From positions 14,935,679 through 14,999,678 of the forward strand of contig OX459107.1 of assembly GCA_949775045.1 (NCBI GenBank): a stretch of DNA of 64,000 nucleotides. The letters are read 5' to 3'. The notes under the pieces were generated by a model that ran no database searches, was not told where the DNA came from, and saw only the letters and a program-made list of their open reading frames with translations. The number at the start of each line of letters is the position of its first letter. The first letter of the stretch is position 1. Made by a program: the position numbers and the translations under genes. Below are positions 35,041 to 46,925 of the stretch, piece after piece. The stretch comes from Metridium senile (Eukaryota; Cnidaria; Anthozoa; Actiniaria; Metridiidae).

Positions 35041-35762
35041 GAAAAACTACTACATCCAGTATTTATAACAAAAGCCAGCGCCCGCAGATTCTCAACAATT
35101 TCCTGCAAAATTCAAGGAAAACTAATGAATACGTTGCAACTTCTAGATCTGTGTTCAGAGAGGCGGAAAAAGCGCAACCCAAAGAAACATGCATGCTTTA
35201 CAAAGCGAACTCCGTGCTAGTTAAAAGTATACACAGTTTAATATTATACTGCAAATCTTGTATATGTAATGATTTATAGCCTAAATGTTTACGATTCCTT
35301 TTGCTATGTAAACAAACTGTAACACCATAGTGAAATAGAGCATCTTGAACTTCGGCACCCTAAGGTTTAGATTCTGGGATGTTTCAGCTGTGAACTAGTG
35401 TCAATCAGTTCATGACAGCGCTTGCTTGAAAGCGTTTGAGATTACACATACGAAATTGGCTTATTTCACTATGACATCACATCAAAACAATATATTCTTT
35501 TCACGCATGGTCGCCAGGGCGACAAAATTAATGTAACAAAATAATTGATAACAAAATAAAGTTTAATTGTTGAGATAGCTAACAGTATGTACAGTTAAAT
35601 ATTAAACTACAAAACTATAAGGAATAAAGATTTCGCCTAAATTTTTACGATTCTTTGTCCATGTAAACAAACTATGGTTGGCCGAGTGGAATCGCCTCTT
35701 TTAACACACCTCAAATGGCAAATGCCTGACTTAAACCAACAAGTCGCTCATGTTAATTTAAC
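35041..35762. other. Non-coding stretch with a diverged direct repeat
   Basis: No gene is seen. About 85 bases ending CTATGTAAACAAACT (35235-35322) recur with changes at 35593-35672, 350 bases downstream. Confidence 0.5.
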
Positions 35763-36847
35763 TTTAAGAGCGAGTCCGTGTGAAAACCATGCAAAATCGA
35801 AAAATGTGTCTACAACGGGTATCACCGATTTCTTTCATTTTTGGCCGAGATATGTATTTTAGTGTAAATATTAATAACTGTGTGCAATATAAAACAAAAA
35901 TATTAAATTCTCTAGCAGATATCGAGGTTTAAGGGAATGTAGTCAGACGAACGATAAAAATTGCTTGAAATTTACACCAACTTTACAAATCAATTTCTCT
36001 AAAAATATAGCTTTTTTCTTACCTGGAATTCGTACAGACCTACTACAACATATAATAAATACAACGACAGTATCAAAGTATCAAAAGATTTATTTAAAGA
36101 AAATTTTTGCTTATTTACATATCAGGCTATGAAATCTACATTTTGAGTATGCATTCTTAACAATTCGATATACAAGATCCGGCAACTTTTTAAAACCACA
36201 AAGTTTGACTTTTATGTACAACTGATAATGGTTAACAAATACAAAGAAAAAAATTTCTGTAAAGTTTTAAGGGTGAAGAGATACAGTATCACGAATTTCG
36301 CGTTTTTACACGTATCCAATCATAAGACTAATGACCATTTGCGACTAAAAAAGCCGATAAGTTTTAAAATACTTACCTAAAAACAACAGCTAATGTAGTA
36401 GGGCGATTTAAGAAGTCATAAATGTACAATGTTAAAATATTTTAACTATACGCTGTTTTTTATTTTTTTTATTTTCCGAAAGAAATACACACAAAAACAT
36501 GCCGAGTTTGCATCAACGATAATGCTAAGCTGATCAAATAGTTCAAATTACAACAAAGAGCCTTGAGTTGATTTTAACATGTATAAATATTCGAAACTTA
36601 CATCTTTAAGACAGCAGATTCGTAAAATAAAAGTCGAAAACGTGAAAATTATCCAAATGACAACGACAGCGTAGCCAAGTGTGATTATCAGTACTAAACA
36701 ATCAACTGTCATGAACTGGTTCCCGGTCGTTAACCATTTTAGAGTTAACTTTCAGAAAAGCATGTTATTATGACATAAAAAATGGAATGAAATAATAGTA
36801 ATAATAACAATAAAATAAAATAATGCCGGCCCAACAGAGATCGTAAA

Positions 36848-37118
36848 GTGAGTTAGCGATTCTCTTCCGTCAAACAAATTGTCTATTAAAATATTATTTG
36901 CATACTAATGTCAGTGAAAACAAATTTTAGCCTAACGATGTATTCTACGGGTATCAGAACGTTAAAACTAAATAAATGTATATTTTTTGGACCAACTATT
37001 CTTTTTGAAATAATATTTTTTACCTAGCTGTTTTTTTGTTCACATTGTCAGTTGTTTATAATAATTATCACTAGACTAGACCAATTATGTTTGATTGACG
37101 GAAGAGAATCGCTTCACA
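36848..37118. mobile_element. Nested MITE inside the 3.2-kb element
   Basis: AGCGATTCTCTTCCGTCAAAC (20 of its bases) at the left is inverted at the right as TTGACGGAAGAGAATCGCTT. No ORF. Confidence 0.65.
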
Positions 37119-37366
37119 GTCCTTTGGCGGGAATGGCAAGTATTTTAATACTTAAAAATCGATGGTAATCCAGATTCATCTTATTCACTCTCTAGATATC
37201 TCAACGTAAAAAAGAAACAGCTCAATTCAAAGCTCTTCAATACTAGTCAATATATATAGTATTCAATGAAAATTCCTTTAAACGATAATAAACTATTTAG
37301 TATTTTTAATTTCACCGAAACTCAGATGGGATCGAAAATGCAACCCTTACTTAGATGTAACAATAC

Positions 37367-37757
37367 CTTGACCATCTTCGCATAACATTCTCCATGTTTC
37401 GAATATCTCTTGAGAAATACGCTTTGCATGTCCACCTCTGGCAGGCTTTTGTTTAGAATCGTGTGGAGGATGCTTACAGACTCGACTGGGACGCCAGCCT
37501 AAACCAAAGTGGTCTCTATGCAGCGGACATATTGTCATATCATCTGTATTTTCAGTTTTAAAAACACCAGCTCTTAAAAGACAAAGTTCCCACTCGTACT
37601 TCACATCTTTGGAAGAAGTTTTTAAACAGCCAAGTAGATGGGTGCAGATAATCTTTGTACAAGATTTTAAAGGTAGCAAAACAAAACAGGTGTCATTGTT
37701 TCTTCGAGAACTTCCATAATTTTCCACAGAAAGATTGTGAAAAGAGAAAACCGCCAT
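37367..37757 (-). CDS. Orphan exon, Cys/His-rich domain, minus strand
   Basis: I do not recognise the protein by name. From an ATG at 37757 the minus strand is open for about 130 residues, up to a possible donor CAAG|GTATTG at 37366. The notable part is ICPLHRDHFGLGWRPSR, then VCKHPPH and a SQEIFETWRMLCEDGQG tail. The Cys/His spacing (CPxHR..W..C.HPxH) suggests a zinc-binding fold. Earlier cysteines (CFVL, SCTKIICTHLLGC) may belong to it. It lies wholly inside a TIR element, so it is either part of the transposon's own gene or a captured host exon. No neighbouring exon was found. Confidence 0.45.
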
Positions 37758-39064
37758 AAAATAATTACTGTATGTCAAAATTAACCTCAACTAATGCACG
37801 TAAAATGAGAATTAATGTCGGTGTCTACCAAATATGCCAATTAGTCGAATGTCAATTTCAAATTTATGCAAAACAACAAAGAGAACACTTGAAGCAAAAT
37901 GTATGTCTTTTATTAAAATGTGTCTTGCTAGAACTTTAACAATATATTTTTATGAAAACGTATTCATATCCCTGGAGAGTGATCATAATCAGGAAAATAA
38001 TAAATCGAAAAGGTTACATAGTTTTATATAGTACACTGTTACTTTGTCTGTTTCTGTTTTTAGCAACCGCATGAGTTCAATAATTTCTTTAACATGTTGT
38101 GTGTGAGGTTAATAAATGCATAATTCTAATACTGTAAAAATTATTTTATTTCAAAAAATGATAATATTGTACATGTGAAAAAAATATTATGAAATATCGT
38201 TTTTACCAGACATAGGAAAGCCGAAGGTAGACAGACAAAACATTACTGTATTCGGCTTACAAGCCTAAAACTTAGTTATTTGTTGTAACATTATCTTATA
38301 TAATGATAAATATCATTATTTTAATTCATATAATTGATTATTATCATTATTATCATTATATTGGGATCATATTTAGCGTGTTGTAGATTTGTTGTATATT
38401 TAGTTTTTTCACGTGACAACTTCAAACATTGTAAATTTCATCATTTTCTTAGTTATTTTTCGCTTGAAAAATAAATACTTTACAGACTTTTTTTTCGATA
38501 AAACATTGTCTCTATCATCATACTATCTGATAAAGGTTCCAAAGTTATACGAATAACTGCCGGATAGGTGCAAATAGTTCTTTTCTAGAGTATATTTTTA
38601 CACTTTTCGTCAAAGCTGAAAAATAGCAATAACTCAACCCTTTATAAAACAACCCAATATTTGTTTCGCGACTTTTTATTCAACTTAAAGTACTAATAAG
38701 ATAATGTGCTAAACGTGGGCAGAATATTGGTGCAGGAAACAATCTGCAAAGGAAATACGAGGCCGTAAAACTTTAGGTATATTTTATGCAAATTTTGACC
38801 GTTTTTAGGGTAAAATACTCAAACGGTTGTAACTTTAAGCCTTTTTAATTTAAAGCCAAAACAATTCACCAAAGTAATAAGTTAACTAAGATGTACAATC
38901 GAGCTAAGTTTGAAGAAAATCGGTGATGTACGGTGTAGACTGGTCTGCATGGTTTTCACGCGGACTCGCTCTTAAATATTTAACATTGTTTAATACATTC
39001 CAACACATTCAATTGTATTGGCCTTCATATAATAAGTAACTGTATTCTCAGTAATTAATTCACA

Positions 39065-39110
39065 CTGAAGATGAGGTGGGTACACCTCGAAACATGTCTG
39101 GTAATAAAAC
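39065..39110 (+). ncRNA. Hammerhead-like motif
   Basis: CTGAAGA, a six-pair stem GAGGTG/CACCTC with GGTA loop, then GAAACATGTC and TGGTAATAAAA. This is the hammerhead order (core, stem II, GAAA, short stem III, cleavage triplet GTC). Stem I is weak here, with only a few pairs. Confidence 0.4.
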
Positions 39111-39387
39111 TCTGAAAATTAAAAATGTCATCAGAGTCATCAAAATTATTATTCTATTTTTGACATATCGACCATTTGGATGAGTACTTCACGACATATA
39201 ATAATCGTTTTCACCTGTGACCCGTATTTCACAGATTTTCAATGTCGTGATTCGTGATTACAATTTTTCAATCATTGACAACATTTTTAATCATCAATGT
39301 GGAATTCCACTCGTCGGCCAATGAATTTACCTATAGTATTCTTGTTGTCTGTATATCAGTGTCAGATTTGTGAAAAGACTTTAGGTT

Positions 39388-39575
39388 ATACACCTACTTG
39401 CAAGAACGTTGTCATACGAAAAAAGAACATTTGTATTTAGTGTGTTAGGAATAAATTAAAAGTACAAAAGAAAGAGTTCAGCTTCAGTGATCATCTTTTG
39501 TACTTTTAATTTATTCCTAACCCACTAAATACAAATGTCCTTTTTTCGCATGACAACGTTCTTGCAAGTAGGAGT
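39388..39575. mobile_element. Long palindromic MITE
   Basis: CTACTTGCAAGAACGTTGTC at the left and its complement at the right. The whole 188-base element folds with about 75-base arms. Confidence 0.85.
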
Positions 39576-39830
39576 AACTCTGTGATTCGTGAAATTATAA
39601 AAAAACGGCCCGTGATTCGTTATGCATGGTACCCTCTCTTCCCCGACCTGATGATTGCGTAGATATCTCCTATATATACATGTATTTCTATAGTGAAAAA
39701 GATATATCTTCGAAATGTTTTGTTCATAAATGCGAACATATGTAATTCCACGCTTACACAGGCAGGGCGCGCTGCATGGCTTTTTTTCTCGCCCTACTAC
39801 GCACAAATCAACGCCCTCCGCTAGACTTAA

Positions 39831-40756
39831 TGCACTAGTCAATTGAAACCCCCGCCCCCCGACCCCCGGGAAATACCGGGGAATTTAACGTTTGGGTAGT
39901 GTTAAAATCAGACATTTCCCCTGGTAGTCGGGGGCACATTCACTGTTAAAGCCACCGCTATTGTGGCCCCGCTATTTTGGTCTAGTAGTAAATAACAAAA
40001 CAAACACATTTCACTCCAACTGCAATTTCCTGTGCCACGCATAGCTAATCTTTGTGTGTTCCATTCTGATTCACAAATATTTAATGTCCAATATTTTCAG
40101 GGGCGTCAGTTGGGTTTCATAATGTCATTTTAAGTATAAAATGAACAATGCTTGTAAATATTGCTTAATGAATAGTGGTTTTATTTGCACTTTTGACAAA
40201 GCCATTTTCCCTAAGCGGCAGCTCTGAGGCCCACACAGGAGAGATGATACCACATTATATCACACTCTTTGCTGTCACAGCAATCCAAACGGCTGCATGA
40301 TTACAGAGGCAAAATTTCTCAGGATCATCTACAAACAAAATTAACCAAAACAAATTAATGTAAGATATATCAATAATGGCAAAATATCATGGATAAAATC
40401 TTCAACATTCGTGATTTGTTTTCATTAAAAGTACGCATGTTGACTCACCTTTCGTTTTTCCATTCTAGCAAAGGATCGGAATATTAATATCATCCACACC
40501 TATAGAATACCGATGTTAGAATACCAATGCTTTCTGGGTATTTTCCAAGATGGCCGACCTCTAGTTTCCAGGCCCTTACATATTCAAACGAGCGTTAAAA
40601 TCCCCGCTCGCTGCCCCGCTGCGAAGACAATTAGTTAAAATCCCGACCCCCCGGTGCAATATTGCTGTAAAAGCACGTTAAAAACGCGTCACGTCCCCGT
40701 TCAGTGCCCCGCTAGTCCCGGGGGTCGGGGGGCGGGGGTTTCAATTGACTAGTGCA
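39831..40756. mobile_element. 926-bp TIR element with a PHD-finger relic
   Basis: 42-bp perfect or near-perfect inverted ends begin TGCACTAGTCAATTGAAACC and continue into GC-rich CCCGCCCCCCGACCCCCGGG. TAA lies on both sides (39828-39830, 40757-40759), a 3-bp duplication as in PIF/Harbinger. Confidence 0.82.
40188..40300 (-). pseudogene. Decayed PHD finger inside the 926-bp element
   Basis: The minus-strand translation contains CDSKECDIMWYHLSCVGL, then RAAA, a stop, then GKWLCQKCK. This is the C-terminal half of a PHD zinc finger (Cx4C..WYHxxCVGL..WxCxxC). The first half (MQPFGLL) is in another frame, so there is at least one frameshift and one in-frame stop. Confidence 0.6.
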
Positions 40757-40849
40757 TAACAAGCTCACACGGTTTTTGTCATAACTGTAAACAACTAATA
40801 TTACTGATAGGGGCTGTATCGCTTCATCAAGTGGATGCTTGTTCTAAAC

Positions 40850-42370
40850 AAGAAGCTAGATTCCTGAGATTCTACAATGTCAGCACAAGCCGTCATTATA
40901 GTAGGCGACTCATTCGGTATTAAAATTTCCGGGTTCAAAACTGTCTGAACGAGTGCTCTGATTGGTTCTCTTTGTTCATAAGTTTGCGAATGTTGCAGCC
41001 AATCGACTCACTCTCTATACTCTGCTTCTAGCAAGCCTTCGTAGTCTTACTTTATACTCAGTTTCTACGCTGTCGGTGCAAACCGTCATAAGGAATTGAA
41101 TCGTCTCTATCCGTATTCAAACTTCAGGGTTCAAATATACTGGTAAGCAACATATTATGTCGTTGTTATTTCTTTTAGGTGAGCGTAGTGTTTACAAGTG
41201 TTGATATTGTGATGCTAATTTACGAACCATTTGCACAATAGATATTTTAATTTTCTTTGTTCTAACAACAATGGTTGGCAGGCAGAGCCATAGCAAAATA
41301 CATCGCTGTACGTCCACCTATAGGTGAGCGTAGTGTTTACAAGTGTTGGTACCGGTATTGTGATGCTAATTTACCAACCATTTGCACAATAGATATTTTA
41401 ATTTTCTTTGTTCTAATAACAATTGTTGGCTGGCAAAACCATAACAAAATACGTCACTGTACGTCCACCTATAGGTGAGCGTAGTGTTTACAAGTGTTGG
41501 TATTGTGATTCCAATTTGCCAACAATTTGCACAATAGATATTTTAATTTTCTTTGTTCTAATAACAATTGTTGGCTGGCAAAACCATAACAAAATCCGTC
41601 ACTGTACGTCCACCTATACATGTATCCCATAAAGTGAAAACGAAATATGTACGTAATGTTTTGTCCCTACATGCAAACATAGTTACGTAAATCCATGCAC
41701 GTTTGCACAAGCAGCTTAATTTATCTAATCCATCGTCCATGCTCAATGTCATGTGATTATTTTATCCATTCATATGTCCGACCTCGGAAAAAGAAAAAAA
41801 ATTGACCCTCATTTTTAATCTGTATGGGCTGCCCACAAGGCATGTACCGTATTTCCTAAAGTTGATATCTATAGCTCTATTTTAAACAACAAGATTCCTG
41901 AGATTCTACATTTTCAGCGCAATCCGTCATTAGAAGGTGACTCTTTCGGTATTAAGACTTCCGAGATCAAATATACTGGTAAGCAACTGATTATTGCGTC
42001 GATATCCCTTAAACATGTTTCTATATAGTGAAAACGAAATATGTACGTAATGTTTAAATGCGAATATACGCAAATCCACGCTTAAACAGGTAGAGCGGTG
42101 GCTTTCTTTCTCGCTCTACTTCACAAGTACCGCCTCACACTTCACATTTTTCGTTATGTTTAAAAACTAATAGCAATTATAGGGCATGTGTCGTCGTTCC
42201 TCAATTAGTTGATGTTTATCTTAAACAAGAAGGATTATTTTTTATTTTATTTTTTATTTTAAGAAGGTTACTGAGATTTTACGCTGTCAGCGTAATCCGT
42301 GACCACTGAGGCGACGCATTCAGTATTCAAACTTCCGGGTGCAAATTTAATGGGCAGCAACTTATTATTG
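40850..42370 (+). repeat. Diverged long-period repeat, four recognisable units
   Basis: The block CCTGAGATTCTACA(A/T) with CAGC(G/A)(C/T)AA(T/G)CCGT and TTCGGTATTAA recurs at about 40860, 41060, 41890 and 42270. A second block (GTGAAAACGAAATATGTACG) recurs at 41630 and 42030 and weakly at 39690. Spacing is irregular, and the 145-bp array sits inside it. Confidence 0.65.
41177..41620 (+). repeat. 145-bp tandem repeat, three units
   Basis: AGGTGAGCGTAGTGTTTACA at 41177, 41322 and 41473. The second unit carries a 6-base insertion. Each unit includes TTGCACAATAGATATTTTAA. Confidence 0.9.
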
Positions 42371-42415
42371 TGTTGATATCTCTTGTGACATGTATCTATA
42401 TATAGTGAATTAGAA

Positions 42416-42698
42416 TACACCTATTACAAAAATCGTTGTCGCAGCAGAAGCTACGGTCCACACTCTTAAGTCTGCAAAGGATGCCGGTTATATGGACTTA
42501 ATTTGTGATTTATTGCACGTTTTTTAAAGAAATATTTATATCTATATCTACCACAACAACAACTTGTTATGATCATATAACTTAAACACATACAACCAAA
42601 ATATGCTATGAATATAACGATAACAAGAGAAGAAATACCGACATCCTTTGCAGGCTTTAGAGCCGGTGGACTGTGGCTTTGTTAGCGACAACGATTCA
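42416..42698 (+). mobile_element. 300-bp MITE family, copy 3
   Basis: TACACCTATTACAAAAATCG to GCTTTGTTAGCGACAACGAT. Orientation is as in copy 2. Confidence 0.82.
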
Positions 42699-42699
42699 A

Positions 42700-42965
42700 G
42701 ATTCTTTTAGTTGATAGTCTTGTTAAATTAATTTTATTACATTAACATTGATATTAGCTTTTAACATAATTTTAATAACTTCTTATCATATACTCATACA
42801 CAACTTCTTAATATAGCTTATTTTTATAATTATTATGGGTTTTTTATTATTATAATTTGTATTTGTAAAGCGCATTAGATCATATATACATGTATTTTGC
42901 ACTCAACAAGCACTATAGTTATTATTATTATTGTTAATTATTATCATATTTTATAACTCTATATA
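42700..42965 (+). mobile_element. LINE 3' UTR remnant
   Basis: An AT-rich stretch with GTATTTGTAAAGCGCATTAG and a TTATTATTATTATTG tail, resembling the 3' end at 24380-24430. No reverse transcriptase is left. Confidence 0.5.
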
Positions 42966-43935
42966 AGGTCCAGTCAGTCAAGATCAAATACTAAGTATGT
43001 AAATTAACATGCGACTTTCATGTGACCAACAGGTTAAGACTTGTGTAAGAAAATATTGTATACAAAATTAAACGCTTATTTATGGTTTAAATGAAAATCA
43101 TAGGAGATAGGTCAAGAAATATAACGACTCTCTTGCATAAAGGTTATTTGTGACCATTTCAGAACAGATTCAATTTTTGGTTGTAAATGTTAGGATGTTC
43201 AATATTCAAATGGATTTTTAAACTAGGTCATAGAAAGGGTATTTTCGTTGGCAACACAACGCGCAATGCCGACTCAACGCGCAATGCATCGTGGTTGAGA
43301 CGGCTCCTTTAAACTGCGTTGTCACATCAATACTTGCTTCAGCAGGTTTCCGTTTTTAACGCCACGCGCACCAGTTAAAACGGTTAAAAAAGTTACTTAC
43401 AATTATAAATTATGTTCTTTGAGGACTAATGTTCAAGCTACGTTGCATTAGAATTGAAAAATAAAGCGTGAAGGTTGGATAAAAACGCTTCAAAGTCTTC
43501 ATGAATTCCCATACAATTACACAGCATGCGGCGGCTTGTCAAGTTTTGGTGCTCACTTTTTTCTTGAGCCCAACCCAGAATGCATTGCGCGCGGCGTTGA
43601 AAACTGAAACTACATGCACAGAAGCACGTATTTTAATAGGAAACTACCAGAGGATCAGGCCTACAGAGGGGGACTGGGGAGAGGAGGAAGTTAAAAAGCA
43701 TTCAGTCCCGAGAAAAATATTGAAACATGAGCTAGATAAGAGGATGTTTTTAAATATTAATCGATCACAACATAATCACATGCTGTTCTAATCATTTACA
43801 TAACATCCTAAAAGTAATTAATTTAAGAAATTTTAGCCTTTGCTTAATAACTATATGTTGAGACTAAAACACAAGGATTTATTTAATTAGAAACGTAATC
43901 TCAGCGTCAAAAACATGACTGGCTCTGAAACGTCA
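42966..43935. other. No recognisable gene
   Basis: Unique-looking AT-rich sequence. The 96-residue ORF at 43501-43791 shows no family pattern and no splice context that I trust. Confidence 0.4.
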
Positions 43936-43939
43936 TCAA

Positions 43940-44235
43940 TATTTTATTACTGTCATTTCCTGCAAGTTAAGTTTTTCAAAAACGCTCAAAGACGTGCTGG
44001 ACTAAAATCTTTCATGATCACATTATCGTCACGCAAATATAAAGTTGTTATATTTCATTTGGAGTAATAATACTGTCATTTAGCCGAAAGTTGAATTTTT
44101 CAAAACCGCTCACGTACAGAGACAAAGACCGTGGCGGGCTCAAATCCTTCATGATAGCTTAAACGACATGTAAGTATTAATTTTTATATTTTATTTTGAG
44201 TAATAATATTGAGCATATCTGAGCAAAGAAAATTC
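43940..44235 (+). repeat. Diverged direct duplication, about 145 bp each
   Basis: ACTGTCATTT..GTTTTTCAAAAACGCTCA..TTCATGAT..TTTGGAGTAATA occurs first at about 43950-44070 and again at 44072-44210. Confidence 0.6.
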
Positions 44236-45204
44236 GTATAAATTAAACCATCACTCGTTTCATGCAAAGAGAAATATCCGTACAAAAGTACAAATTAACA
44301 CCTCTTGTATTTCTTCGAAATACAAAGTGCCACAAATTTAATTGCACATATCTGCTAGATAGTTTCTCATATCAAGGTAGAATGTTAGATGTCATTGAAG
44401 ATAGCTACCACAAAGTTTGCAATTTTCTATTAGCTTTTCGTGTCAACTGAGCGTTCAGAGGTCTCGATAAATTCGAATATTTTTTTGTTATTCACGCAAT
44501 TTATGATTACTTTTGCTGTTTCTAACCAGAAGAGGCATTAAAGGTTAGACCCCCAAAAATAAGCTTTGATGTATAAAGCAGGCCGAGAAAATGGAATTTG
44601 ATTGTAGGACTCGGCGACCTTGACATTTGGCGTCTTTTAACTGATTTGAGGTAAATAGACGAGAATTAAAGTAATTTAGAACGACTCTAAGGGGCTGTTT
44701 ATATGAAGGCGAGTTGTCCTTGCTAGCCGGGACAACTCGCCTTCAGTAATCAGCCTCTAACTCCAGATTTGTAGAAAGGATAGATAGAACTATCAATGGC
44801 ACTGACAAAAATAAAAGATATCTGTGTTTGGAAGTCAGACCTAGTGGTCCATTACAGCAGTTCTCAGTCACACGTGCACCGCTCGCATAAAAAGCACCGC
44901 TGTAAAACGTGAAGTTGGTGGACGTCAATCAAACTGTGTTTACAAGACGCATGGTGATTTTACTTCAGTCGGGCTGCGAAACATGTCTGAATCCGACGAA
45001 GAGGTTGTTGTGGGAATTCAGCTTCCAGATTACGATGAAACGCAGATATTCCAAAACGAAAATGAAATCTAAGTTTAATTATTTATCCATCAATTATGTA
45101 TACATTCCCTCATTCATTCACTCGGGTTTTTTTACATTCATTCATTTCACTTTATTTTATATGTATTCATTCGTTCAATCACTTATTCATATGTTCTATT
45201 ATTT

Positions 45205-45475
45205 GGAAACTAGCGAGTAAACTAGTATAGGCTGAGTCGGTGTTTTATATAAACGGTAGGTAATAGAATGACATTTGCAACACCGTAAAAAAAAATAGAA
45301 ATAGAAACTAGCGAGTAAACTAGTATAGGTTGCGTCAGTGTTTGATATATATAAACGATAGGTAATAGAATGAAATTTATAACACCGTAAGAAAATAGAA
45401 ATAGAAACTAGCGAGTAAACTAGTATAGGCTGCGTCGGTGTTTGATATAAACGATATAGGTAATATAATTATGAA
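45205..45475 (-). repeat. 96-bp-family, three minus units
   Basis: Units begin GAAACTAGCGAGTAAACTAG and end GTAACACCGTAA-like. No hammerhead-like arm is attached here. Confidence 0.88.
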
Positions 45476-45934
45476 ATTAAAAAGAAAATCATTATATTTC
45501 CTATTGCTCCATCATTTATTAATTCATTCGTTAATTCATTCGTGTCGATCCGTCAGCTAGTGTCTTTTCACTGATTCACACTTTAACTATTCAATCAATA
45601 ATCTTCGCGTGTTTTTCTTGAATAACCGATCACCACGGAAACGTTAGACATTTGTTTACTTCGTCTACCTAAATATTTACAATACTATAACCTATTTTCG
45701 AATGTATTAAATAAATTTATGTTCACTTTTGCTAACATGTCAACATGTCCCATGAAATATATAAGTTTTAAAAAAATGGCTTTTTGCACTCAAGATTCAT
45801 TAAAAATTGATTTGTTTTTCTCTCTCACTTCAGTTTTATATTTGTTTTGTGAACATATTTCAACATACTGTCTAAGTGGTATAAAAAAAAACTTATAAGC
45901 CGTTCAAACGCGAAGTTTTAATTTTACTGCGGCT

Positions 45935-46100
45935 TAGGAAGTTAATCCTTCGTTGGAGCAAAAATTGTAACTTATACACCGTATAAAAGAGTGTTTCTTA
46001 CTGACATTTAGGACATTATTCCTTCGTTGGAGCAAAAATGGTAACTTATACACCGTATAAAATAAAAGAGTGTTTCTTACTGACGTTTAGGACTATAAAA
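45935..46100. repeat. Two-unit repeat related to the hammerhead-like arm
   Basis: CCTTCGTTGGAGCAAAAA(T)..CACCGTATAAAA..CTTACTGAC(A/G)TTTAGGAC is repeated about 75-80 bases apart. On the minus strand it reads CTCC(A)ACGAAGG, close to the 96-bp family arm, but stem II differs. Confidence 0.55.
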
Positions 46101-46925
46101 GAGGGTGTTATTTATCGATATTCACTGAGCCTGAGGTGAGTAATTGTTTAAGTCAGTTGGGTAAGCCAGAGTCCAGATAGCTCGTCGAGAATGCGCAGTA
46201 TAAGAGCTAGCGGCGAATGGGGACGAGATTGAAATGTGTCCGTAATAACCCGGTAAAATTTTGATAATGTCACCCTTTTGACAGGCTTCCGCACTGCCGC
46301 TAACGCGGCATTCTCCTGCATGGATATATAGATATAGATATATGATAATGTTTGATGAGATCAATCACTGATATTAGATTCTCAGGATTCTAAAGATTTT
46401 TCTGCATGGCAATTGTTTGAACTTTGTTTAGAAAAAGATGTAACTTTCTGACCTTACCCTCCCTCCCATATCATCATGCATAAAAACCACTTACTTGTGA
46501 CAGTCACATCACGAGACAGTTACATCAATATCACATAATTATAATTCATTTTAAGGTGTGTTCCACAAATGCCAATTTCTCTGTCCCTGCAAAAGCTACC
46601 TTCGACTTTATTACAGGTAAGATACATTCGATTCAAGCTAATAACTGTTTAGGATCAATACTAGTACGTATAAGAAGCCACACATGAATGGTAGTATCGA
46701 AACAAATCGAGATTTAATCGGTCAGAAAGTTTTGAAAGTTTTTGCGAAGGTTTCTATTTATCAATATGAAATAATATTGACAATTGCTGGGATTTACACA
46801 GTGCACTATAAAGCCCTATATGGCGCTTTACAATAGTGAACGAGAAACAAGCTCATGCATATACATGATATTGAATATGTATAATAATAAAATAATTAAT
46901 AAAATAACTCCTCTCTTAGTCTAAC
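46100..46925. other. Non-coding, one dispersed repeat fragment
   Basis: 46130-46260 matches, in reverse and with changes, 48793-48870 (CTCGTCCCC..ATTCGC, CTGCGCAT, CTCGACGAG). Nothing else was recognised. Confidence 0.5.

Larger units (their letters stand above)
35763..38976. mobile_element. 3.2-kb TIR element carrying a Cys/His-rich exon
   Basis: The ends TTTAAGAGCGAGTCCGTGTG and the inverted copy to 38976 extend as diverged TIRs to about 70 bases (ATCACCGATTT). They are flanked by 8-bp repeats AATTTAAC (35755-35762) and TATTTAAC (38977-38984), seven of eight matching. An 8-bp duplication fits hAT, P or Merlin; no transposase was recognised. It contains the exon at 37367-37757 and a nested inverted repeat at 36848-37118. 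Confidence 0.7.

Noticed and set aside
37834..38031. 65-residue ORF on the plus strand inside the 3.2-kb element
   Set aside because: No motif, and it is opposite to the Cys/His-rich exon.
43501..43791. 96-residue ORF
   Set aside because: No recognisable motif, no repeat in the paralogous regions and no splice support; chance ORF most likely.
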